From Chloroflexota bacterium (GTDB lineage: Bacteria > Chloroflexota > Dormibacteria > Dormibacterales > Dormibacteraceae), in assembly GCA_005882135.1 (NCBI GenBank), contig VBDR01000058.1, positions 1-35,702 on the forward strand: a DNA stretch of 35,702 bases, given 5' to 3'. The notes under the pieces are model-generated. The model did no database searches. It saw nothing but the letters and a program-made list of their open reading frames with translations, and had not been told where the DNA came from. The position numbers and the translations under genes were made by a program. Positions 26,130 through 32,539 of the stretch are shown in pieces. The stretch's first letter is position 1, and each line of letters opens with the position of its first letter.

Positions 26130-26926
26130 GCGCGACCGAAGCAGGGCAGTTCCTGACCGCCGCCAGCAGGGCGCTGGGGCCGGCTCATTGGGAGTGGATC
26201 GCCACGGCTCGTGTGGTCTCCCGGCGGCGGCCCTCGGCTGCGGCTCTGGAGGATGTGATCGACGGTCTCCTTTCAGGCGCCGACCAGGCGATGGTCAACG
26301 CCTTCACGACCGGCTTCCGCGTCACCCAGGTCCAGGCCGCCATCAGCAAGGTGCTGCCCGACAGCACCGGGGTCGCCGCCGCACTCGAGTCGGCGCAGGT
26401 GGTCGCGCTCGCCATCCTGGTCCGCGAGCAGATGGATCCCGCGCAGTTCGCCGCGATCTACCGCCCGTTTGCGACCGTGCTTCCCGGCCCCGAGTACCGG
26501 CCTCCCGGGCCGATCGACCAGCAGATCGCCGGCTTCTTGCGCCGCCTTCCGACCTTGAAGGGTGAGGTGGAGGCCGAGGTCTCGGCCGTTGCCAAGGCCT
26601 TGACCGAGCGTCCCAAGGCCCAGGCCACGTCGGCGGGCCCGGCGGTCGCCGCGATCGGGGCCCAGACCGGGCTCGACCCGGCGGCGAACTACACGGCCGC
26701 ATGGAAGCAGGTCATTACGGCCGTCAGCCAGACGGCCCGCACCCAGGCCTTCCGCGCGATGCAGGACGGCGCCGAACAGGCGGCGCCCCACGACGGTCTG
26801 GGGATCGTCGGCTTCGCGGGCGTGGCGGCCGGAGCGATCTTCATGCGCGATGTGGTGCCGATCGAGAAGGTGCTCCTCCTCTACGAGCCGTTTGCCTCCG
26901 CGTTCCCGTACGAGACGCTCGTCTAG
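26126..26926 (+). CDS. Ala-rich helical protein, unknown function
   Basis: 266 residues if it starts at CTG 26126, which overlaps the glpX stop (CTGA); otherwise 237 from the GTG at 26213. Between 25997 and 26212 this frame has no ATG, GTG or TTG, yet the segment [29 protein letters not shown] looks like real protein continuous with the rest, so CTG initiation by coupling is possible. The protein is mostly helices with Ala/Val-rich stretches and no catalytic motif I recognise. Its stop TAG and the stop of the convergent acyl-CoA synthetase share the palindrome CTAG at 26923-26926. Confidence 0.6.
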   Translation: MSATEAGQFLTAASRALGPAHWEWIATARVVSRRRPSAAALEDVIDGLLSGADQAMVNAFTTGFRVTQVQAAISKVLPDSTGVAAALESAQVVALAILVREQMDPAQFAAIYRPFATVLPGPEYRPPGPIDQQIAGFLRRLPTLKGEVEAEVSAVAKALTERPKAQATSAGPAVAAIGAQTGLDPAANYTAAWKQVITAVSQTARTQAFRAMQDGAEQAAPHDGLGIVGFAGVAAGAIFMRDVVPIEKVLLLYEPFASAFPYETLV

Positions 26927-28563
26927 GCCGTTCTAACTCCGGCCGCTTTCGCCAACCCAAGCTCCTCGACCGACTCCTCGCGCATCTTGAATTTCTGGAT
27001 CTTGCCGGTGACCGTCATCGGGAACGAGTCGACAAACTTCCAGTGGCGCGGGATCTTGTAGGTCGCGATCTTGCCTTTGCACCAGGCGCCGAGCTCCTCG
27101 CCGCTCGAGGTGGCTCCCTCGCGGAGCTTGACCCAGGCCATGACCTCTTCTCCGTACTTTTCCGACGGCACGCCGATGACCTGCACGTCGGCGATGTCTG
27201 GGTGGCCGTAGAGGAACTCCTCGACCTCGCGGGGATAGATGTTCTCGCCCCCGCGGATGATCATGTCCTTGATCCGGCCGACGATGTTGATGTAGCCGCC
27301 CTCGTCCATCGTCGCCAGGTCGCCCGTGTGCATCCAGCGGGCGGCGTCGATCGCCTGCCGGGTCGCCTCCTCGTTGTTCCAGTAACCGCGCATGACCATG
27401 TAGCCGCGGCTGCAGAGCTCGCCGGGAGTGCCTCGAGGCACGACCGCGCCGGACTCCGGATCGACGATCTTGATCTCGACATGGGGATGGACCCGGCCGA
27501 CTGTGGCGACCCTCCTCTCCAGCGGGTCGTCAGTGGTGCACTGCGTCGAAACCGGCGACGTTTCTGTCATGCCGTACGCAATCGTCATCTCCGGTATGTG
27601 CATCACGGTCTGCACTTTCTTCATGATCTCGACCGGACACGGTGAGCCGGCCATGATGCCGGTCCGCAGGGAGCTGAAGTCGAACTCGCTGAACCGCGGG
27701 TGCTCGAGCTCGGCGATGAACATCGTCGGCACGCCGTAAAGCGCCGTGCAGCGCTCTTGCTGAACGGTCTGCATCGTGAGCACCGGGTCGTAAGCCTCGG
27801 CCGGGATCACCATCGTCGCGCCGTGGGTCGTGCAGGCGAGGTTGCCGAGGACCATGCCAAAGCAGTGGTAGAAGGGCACAGGAATGCAGACGCGGTCGTG
27901 CTCCGTGTACTTCAGCGTCTCGCCGATGAAAAAGCCGTTGTTGAGGATGTTGTGGTGGGTGAGGGTGGCGCCTTTGGGAAAGCCGGTCGTGCCCGAGGTG
28001 TACTGGATGTTGATCGGGTCGTCGAACTGCAGCGTGGCCTCGAGCTCGTGCAGGTCGCCTGCCTTGACCCGCGACGCGTCACGTTTGAGCGCGTCCCATC
28101 CATCTTCCAGGACAAGCGCCTCGCGCAGTCCGGGACACTTGCCTTTGACCTCGGCGAGCATGGCTCGGTAGTCGGCCTGGCGAAACGCCGCGGCCAGGAT
28201 CAGGAAGCTCGTGCCCGATTGGTTGAGCGCGTACTCCAGCTCCGATGTCCGATACGCAGGGTTGATGTTGACGAGGATCGCGCCCATGGCCGCGGTTGCG
28301 TACTGGACGACGACCCACTCGTAACGATTCGGCGACCAGATGCCGACCCGATCACCTTTTTTCACGCCGCGCGCAATCAGACCTCGCGCAACTTCTTCAC
28401 ATTGCTGGACGAGCTCGCGGTACGTGGCCCGGTAAGCCTGATGCGCGACAACCAGCGCTTCGCGATCGCCGGTGCGGGCCGCCGTGCGCCGCAGATTGTG
28501 AAAGATCGGCTCGCCGAGAAGCGGCTTTTCGCTCGCGCCGTGGACGTAGCTCAGCTCAGGCAT
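26923..28563 (-). CDS. Acyl-CoA synthetase (AMP-forming, fatty acid CoA ligase type)
   Basis: 546 residues of the ANL superfamily. It activates a carboxylic acid through an acyl-AMP to acyl-CoA. Core motifs are [18 protein letters not shown] (A3 phosphate loop), YGMTETSP (A5), [20 protein letters not shown] (A7), the hinge [15 protein letters not shown] (A8) and the C-terminal catalytic Lys in TGKIQKF (A10). Overall order resembles medium/long-chain acyl-CoA synthetases of the FadD3/AcsF2 kind. GAGG 8 nt before the ATG gives a ribosome site. An inverted CTAC/GTAG pair (28568-28582) sits over the leader and could be an operator. Confidence 0.92.
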   Translation of the reverse strand: MPELSYVHGASEKPLLGEPIFHNLRRTAARTGDREALVVAHQAYRATYRELVQQCEEVARGLIARGVKKGDRVGIWSPNRYEWVVVQYATAAMGAILVNINPAYRTSELEYALNQSGTSFLILAAAFRQADYRAMLAEVKGKCPGLREALVLEDGWDALKRDASRVKAGDLHELEATLQFDDPINIQYTSGTTGFPKGATLTHHNILNNGFFIGETLKYTEHDRVCIPVPFYHCFGMVLGNLACTTHGATMVIPAEAYDPVLTMQTVQQERCTALYGVPTMFIAELEHPRFSEFDFSSLRTGIMAGSPCPVEIMKKVQTVMHIPEMTIAYGMTETSPVSTQCTTDDPLERRVATVGRVHPHVEIKIVDPESGAVVPRGTPGELCSRGYMVMRGYWNNEEATRQAIDAARWMHTGDLATMDEGGYINIVGRIKDMIIRGGENIYPREVEEFLYGHPDIADVQVIGVPSEKYGEEVMAWVKLREGATSSGEELGAWCKGKIATYKIPRHWKFVDSFPMTVTGKIQKFKMREESVEELGLAKAAGVRTA

Positions 28564-28605
28564 CGCCCTACCTCAAATGTAGTAGCCGACAAATACTTAA
28601 CCCCC

Positions 28606-28792
28606 TTGACATTGTCCTCGGATCGTCGCACTGTGGAGTCAATTCGTTCTCCGTCCGGGTCCGCCGACAGTTCACGCAAAGGTTGGCCTCCAAAAGTAGG
28701 CAACGGCCGTAGAGCGGCGCAGAAACCAAACGCGTGTCACCCGGTGGCCTCCCGGTCGAGGCGGTGTCCGCTGCAGGCGCCGCCTCGTTTTT
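28606..28792 (+). ncRNA. Candidate small RNA gene
   Basis: On the plus strand TTGACA (28606-28611) is a consensus -35 box, though the hexamer 17 nt on (CACTGT) is a poor -10. A strong terminator ends at 28792, and no plus-strand gene lies upstream to need it. The 150-odd nt between include an imperfect stem-loop GTT-GCCT/AGGC-AAC near 28681-28704. It contains no convincing ORF and matches no RNA class I can name. Confidence 0.4.
28757..28792 (+). terminator. Rho-independent terminator
   Basis: CGAGGCGG (28757-28764) pairs with CCGCCTCG (28780-28787) over 8 bp, followed directly by TTTTT (28788-28792). The orientation is plus; read on the other strand no T run follows. Confidence 0.75.
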
Positions 28793-28797
28793 GTCTA

Positions 28798-28990
28798 CTC
28801 CTCCCCATTCATGGGGAGGTGGCGCCGAAGGCGCCGGAGGGGCTGCGCCGTCCCCATTTAATGGGGAGGTGGCGCCGAAGGCGCCGGAGGGGCTGCGCCG
28901 TCCCCATTGATGGGGAGGTGGCGCCGAAGGCGCCGGAGAGGCTACCTCCTCCCCATTTATGGGGAGGTGGCGCAACGCGCCGGAGGGGCC
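28798..28990. repeat. Tandem array of four two-hairpin repeats
   Basis: Four units with a period of 49-50 bp. Each has a CCCCAT-ATGGGG hairpin (loops TC, TTA, TG or TT) and a second GGCGCC-GAA-GGCGCC hairpin, then GGAGGGGC. The fourth unit has GGCGC-AAC-GCGCC instead, still paired. The array fills the end of the 28564-29006 gap, directly upstream of the membrane glycosyltransferase gene. A related single unit is at 14604-14648. Confidence 0.8.
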
Positions 28991-28992
28991 CC

Positions 28993-28998
28993 GATAAT
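28993..28998 (+). promoter_or_regulatory. -10-like hexamer
   Basis: GATAAT ends 8 nt before the GTG at 29007 and 3 nt after the repeat array, again the spacing of a leaderless start. Confidence 0.4.
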
Positions 28999-29006
28999 TC
29001 GCGCTC

Positions 29007-30278
29007 GTGATCGGAGAGCTCACCGCGGCGCCCCCCGTCCGACGGTCCGCGCTGGATGACCGCCGATTTCGCACGGTGTTGCTGGCGGTCGCCGGCATTC
29101 CGATCCTGGCGACCTACCTCTGGCAGGCGCTGGTTCAACCGATTTTCTTCGGTGGCTACCTGGGCGACTTCCAGGAGAGCTACATGCGGGCGGCCACGCG
29201 CCTCGCGACCGGCCAGGACCCGTACGACCTGTGCGCGACCATGGGTTGCCTCGAACCCACAGGCCCGCAGTACGTCATGCCGCCCGTGCTGGCGTGGCTG
29301 CTGCAGCCCCTGGTCGGGGTCGGCAGCCACCTGATCACGGTGGGAGCCGTCCTCGTCCTCAACGCATCGCTGGCCGTGTTCATCGGGCTGGCCCTGAAGG
29401 CGCTGAAGGTGAAGGAGTGGCAGCTCGCGACGCTCCTGATCCTGGCCACGCTCGCTTTTGAGCCTGTGATCGGCAACATCGCCGAGGGCCAGGTCAACCT
29501 CGTTCTGCTAGGGCTGTCCGGGGTGTGGTTTTGGAGCTGGGTCGAAGGGCGCTGGTGGGGCGGAGCCGCCCTGGGCGCCGCCATCGCATTGAAGCTCATC
29601 CAGGGCCCGGTCGCCCTCCTGGTCATGTGGTCGAGGCGATGGGCGATGTTAGCGGTCGCCGCCGCTGCCGGCTTGGTCTTGTGGCTCGTCGGGGCTCCAC
29701 AGTACCTGTTCGAGTATCTGTTCAAGGTCCTGCCCGCCGTCAGCGCCGGGACTGGATTTTTCGAAAACCACTCTCCCGGCGGCACCATCACCCGTCTGTT
29801 CGAACCGGACTCTTTTTTCAATGTGCGGGGCAGCCCGGCGCCGGCGCGCGTCCTCACCATCCTCATCGCCCTGGCGATCCTGATCGTCACCCTGGCCGTG
29901 CTGCGCCGGCCCGCGACCACATCCGCGGGCCGCGGACTCGAGGCGGCCGCCATCGTGGCGGCGACGCCGCTGATCGCCTCCTACTCATGGGGCACGCACC
30001 TGGTCCTGCTGCTGCTGCCGATGTTCGTGCTCATCACGTGGTCGGTGCGCCGGCGGGACTGGGCGGTGATGGCGCTGGTCGCCGCGGGATGGCTTCTCAT
30101 CGGCCCAGGTCACAAACTCCTGCAGGCGCTCCTCGTCATGGGTTATTCGAACCTGGTCATGCTGCGGCTCCTGGCCGAGCTGGGAGTCGTGGGGATCGCG
30201 GCGATCTGGGTGGCGAGCCTGCTCGCGGTCCGGCGCTCAGCGAACCACCTTGATCCGGCTCACCAGGACCGTGCCTAG
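29007..30278 (+). CDS. GT87-type (DUF2029) membrane glycosyltransferase
   Basis: 423 residues with about ten hydrophobic helices. After the first helix comes the loop GGYLGDFQESYMRAATRLATGQDPYD, with the acidic Asp-Phe pair and the GxDPY motif of the DUF2029/GT87 family of polyprenyl-phosphate-mannose-dependent transferases. Further family-like parts are YVMPPVLAWLLQPL and GNIAEGQVNLVLLGLSGVWFW. By family it would add a sugar on the outer face of the membrane; the acceptor is unknown. The 3' end overlaps the convergent transporter gene by 42 nt. Confidence 0.8.
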   Translation: MIGELTAAPPVRRSALDDRRFRTVLLAVAGIPILATYLWQALVQPIFFGGYLGDFQESYMRAATRLATGQDPYDLCATMGCLEPTGPQYVMPPVLAWLLQPLVGVGSHLITVGAVLVLNASLAVFIGLALKALKVKEWQLATLLILATLAFEPVIGNIAEGQVNLVLLGLSGVWFWSWVEGRWWGGAALGAAIALKLIQGPVALLVMWSRRWAMLAVAAAAGLVLWLVGAPQYLFEYLFKVLPAVSAGTGFFENHSPGGTITRLFEPDSFFNVRGSPAPARVLTILIALAILIVTLAVLRRPATTSAGRGLEAAAIVAATPLIASYSWGTHLVLLLLPMFVLITWSVRRRDWAVMALVAAGWLLIGPGHKLLQALLVMGYSNLVMLRLLAELGVVGIAAIWVASLLAVRRSANHLDPAHQDRA

Positions 30279-31547
30279 GAAGAGAAACACGACCGCGCTC
30301 GAAAAGACGATCCGGTAGCCGACGTTGCCGTGAGGACCGTTCAGCCGGTCGATCAGCGGTCCGCCAAAAAAAGGAATGACCGCCTGCGGCAACGTCAACG
30401 CGATGTGGAACAGGCCCATGTCCTTGGCCGACTCCTTTGGGTTGGGCAGCGTGTCGCAGGCCAGCGCCCAATCGACTGCGAAGTAGAGGCCGTAGCCGAC
30501 TCCGTACGCAACCCCTAGCGCGAAAACAAGCGGGATCGCAGTCGGGTACAGGGCGATGAACACGATCGCCACAAAGGCCTGAGCCGCACCGGCGAGATAA
30601 ACGAAGATCTTGCGCCGGTGAATGCGGTCGGACAGCAGGCCGCCCAAAAAGCCGAATGGAATGGCCGTGACCACGACCACGAGAAGCCAGTTGTCGGTGA
30701 AAGTGGCGGGGTTGGTCGTGGATGGCAGCACCACATCGCGGAAAAAGTTCACGAGGAAGTAGAGGACCGCGGTGATGCCTGACGAGATCATCAGCCTCGT
30801 GAAGATCACCCAGGCGAAATCGCCCTCGTGAAGCGGCCTGAGAAACTCGCGGACAGTTTCACCGAGCGGACGGCCCGGATGGGGGACGACTGGGGTTTCC
30901 CCTTCGCCCCTGGCGGCCCAGACCGTCGGGATGAGGCTCAAGAGGGCCACCAGGCCCATCACGAGGTACGCGGTGCGGCTGCCGCCCATCAAGGACGTGA
31001 CACCCAGGCCGCCGCCGATTCCAAGCTGGGTCATGGTGGCGAGAAAGCCGCTCGCCTTGCCGACTTCCTGGGCCGGCACGACGTCGGGAATGATGCCGGC
31101 GTAGGCCGCACCCGCGGCGTTGAAGAAGAACTGGATGATCGCGTAACCGACGAGCACCTCGGCGTAGTTGTTGGCGAGCATCAAGATGACAAGGCCGGGC
31201 AGGGTGAGAATCGAGCCGGCGACCATGATCGGCCGCCGCCGTCCAAACCGGCTGTGGAGGCGATCGGACCAGGCTCCGACCAGGGGAGGCACCGTCATCG
31301 CCAGCAGGCCGCCGATTCCGAGGGCGACCCCGATGGCCGTGTTCTGCGAGCCCTTCGGCACCACGGAGTCGATCTGGTTCTGGATCAGGACGGTGGTGAG
31401 GGGGATCCAGAGGAAGTTGCTTCCAAACCAGAAGGCGCTGAGTCCGGCGTGCCTGAGGTTGCCGAACCCGGCTGCGGCGCGTCCCTCTACGGCGGCGGCC
31501 GTGGCCACGGGCGCAAGGCTAGCGCCAGGCGCCGAAAAGTGCGACAT
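30237..31547 (-). CDS. MFS transporter, GPH/SLC45 sugar-transporter-like
   Basis: 436 residues with 12 predictable membrane helices. LRHAGLSAFWFGSNFLWIPL at the first helix and GAWSDRLHSRFGRRRPIM, the cytoplasmic loop 2-3 motif (G-x-x-S-D-R-x-x-x-x-x-GRRRP), resemble the sucrose/maltose SLC45-like branch of the superfamily. A matching GGLLSDRIHRRKIFVY appears in the second half. A sugar or drug substrate is possible. The start is uncertain: the ATG at 31547 lies inside a palindrome, and the GTG at 31508 (VATAAAVEGRAAAG) would remove 13 residues with no family content. Confidence 0.85.
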   Translation of the reverse strand: MSHFSAPGASLAPVATAAAVEGRAAAGFGNLRHAGLSAFWFGSNFLWIPLTTVLIQNQIDSVVPKGSQNTAIGVALGIGGLLAMTVPPLVGAWSDRLHSRFGRRRPIMVAGSILTLPGLVILMLANNYAEVLVGYAIIQFFFNAAGAAYAGIIPDVVPAQEVGKASGFLATMTQLGIGGGLGVTSLMGGSRTAYLVMGLVALLSLIPTVWAARGEGETPVVPHPGRPLGETVREFLRPLHEGDFAWVIFTRLMISSGITAVLYFLVNFFRDVVLPSTTNPATFTDNWLLVVVVTAIPFGFLGGLLSDRIHRRKIFVYLAGAAQAFVAIVFIALYPTAIPLVFALGVAYGVGYGLYFAVDWALACDTLPNPKESAKDMGLFHIALTLPQAVIPFFGGPLIDRLNGPHGNVGYRIVFSSAVVFLFLGTVLVSRIKVVR

Positions 31548-31612
31548 GTCTTGGCGGCGGCCTTTGGCCGCCTGCCGCTAATACGTCGCCGCCCTTTCGT
31601 CGCCTGGCGCCT
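31521..31612. repeat. Palindrome around the start of the MFS transporter gene
   Basis: Left arm 31521-31539 (GCGCCAGGCG then CGAAAAG) pairs with right arm 31594-31612 (CTTTCG then CGCCTGGCGC). An inner perfect hairpin GGCGGCC-TTT-GGCCGCC lies at 31556-31572. It fills most of the space between the divergent transporter and YkvA-like genes. It is not obviously related in sequence to the elements at 8327 and 24887. Confidence 0.6.
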
Positions 31613-31664
31613 GTTAATGGGCTTCCTGTGCCGGTAGGAAAGCTGTAACCTTTGGCGGCCCCCC

Positions 31665-32078
31665 ATGCCATCCATGTTTTCGCGGGCAAAAACGGTTCTG
31701 TTCGATGTGCCGAGACACGGCAAACTGGCCTACTGCCTGGTGCGGGACGAGCGGATCCCGGCCGCACCCAAGGCCGTGCTTCTGGGGGCGCTGGGCGTGA
31801 TCGTGAGCCCGCTGGATTTTCCGGCCTGGATCCCGGTGGTGGGTGAGCTCGACATGCTGGCGCTCGGAATCCTTGCCGTCGAGACCTTCATCGAGGCCTG
31901 CCCCGAAGACATCCGCCGCGAGCACGAGGCGGCCCTCAAGGCCAAGCAGAGCGTCTGGGACCGGGATGTCCGCGATACTGTGGCTGCTGCGCGCCACGGG
32001 GTGGGGCGTCTGGTCGATCGAATCCGTTCGCGAGTCCGCCACCGCGACGAATATCAATCCATGTCGGAGGTCGGGTGA
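31665..32078 (+). CDS. YkvA-like (DUF1232) small membrane protein
   Basis: 137 residues. The DUF1232 core is AYCLVRDERIPAAPKAVLLGALGVIVSPLDFPAWIPVVGELDMLAL in pieces (about 21-66), with the family's Pro-x-D-x-x-P and G-x-x-D-D/E-like hydrophobic pattern suggesting one or two membrane-associated helices. The C-terminal part is charged and helical. TAACCT at 31646-31651 may be the -10 box. The ATG at 31674 is an alternative start. rplI begins 1 nt after its stop, so they are probably co-transcribed. Confidence 0.75.
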   Translation: MPSMFSRAKTVLFDVPRHGKLAYCLVRDERIPAAPKAVLLGALGVIVSPLDFPAWIPVVGELDMLALGILAVETFIEACPEDIRREHEAALKAKQSVWDRDVRDTVAAARHGVGRLVDRIRSRVRHRDEYQSMSEVG

Positions 32079-32079
32079 A

Positions 32080-32529
32080 GTGCGGGTCTTGCTGACGAAG
32101 GACGTTGACAATCTCGGGCGAGCGGGGGATGTGAAAGAGGTGGCCGACGGCTATGGCCGCAACTTCCTGCTGCGCCGCAAGCTGGCGGTGGCTGCGGGGA
32201 AGGGAGCGGAGACGGAGGCGAAGCGGCTGCGCGATGCGGCCGTCAAGCGCGAGACCAAGGATCGCAACGAGGCGCAGCTGGTCGCCGACGACATCGACAA
32301 CAAGACCGTTGTGGTGCGGTTGAAGGTGGGGGCGGAGGAGAAGGCGTTCGGTTCGATCACGAACCAGGACATCGCCTCCGCGCTCAAGGCCCAGCACCGG
32401 GTGGAGATCGACCGTCACAAGATCGACCTGAAGGAGCCGATCAAGACGCTGGGCGAGCACCAGGTCTCGCTCAAGCTGCACCGAGACGTGAGCGCTCACG
32501 TCAACGTGATCGTCACGCAGGACCGTTAA
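32080..32529 (+). CDS. rplI: 50S ribosomal protein L9
   Basis: 149 residues, the usual length. The N-terminal rRNA-binding domain begins VRVLLTKDVDNLGRAGDVKEVADGYGRNFL, the L9 signature, and RRKLAV follows. The central charged helix and the C-terminal domain (KAFGSITNQDIASALKAQ, ending in VNVIV) are complete. The GTG at 32080 has GGAGG 8-12 nt upstream. The rpsF-ssb-rpsR genes that often precede rplI are not adjacent here; instead it follows the YkvA-like gene. dnaB follows 10 nt later, a common pairing. Confidence 0.97.
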   Translation: MRVLLTKDVDNLGRAGDVKEVADGYGRNFLLRRKLAVAAGKGAETEAKRLRDAAVKRETKDRNEAQLVADDIDNKTVVVRLKVGAEEKAFGSITNQDIASALKAQHRVEIDRHKIDLKEPIKTLGEHQVSLKLHRDVSAHVNVIVTQDR

Positions 32530-32539
32530 AGCAACCGGC

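Noticed and set aside
28612-28792. Cyclic-di-GMP riboswitch (CACGCAAAG near 28673)
   Set aside because: Only one short conserved piece is present; the second ACGCAAAGCC-type block and the tetraloop-receptor pair are missing, and the next plus-strand gene is beyond a terminator.
28798-28990. CRISPR-like array
   Set aside because: Units are contiguous palindromes of 49-50 bp with no unique spacers, and no cas genes are nearby.
27700-29010. A 436-codon plus-strand frame antisense to the acyl-CoA synthetase
   Set aside because: It crosses the start of the synthetase gene, a terminator and the repeat array, so it is not a plausible gene.
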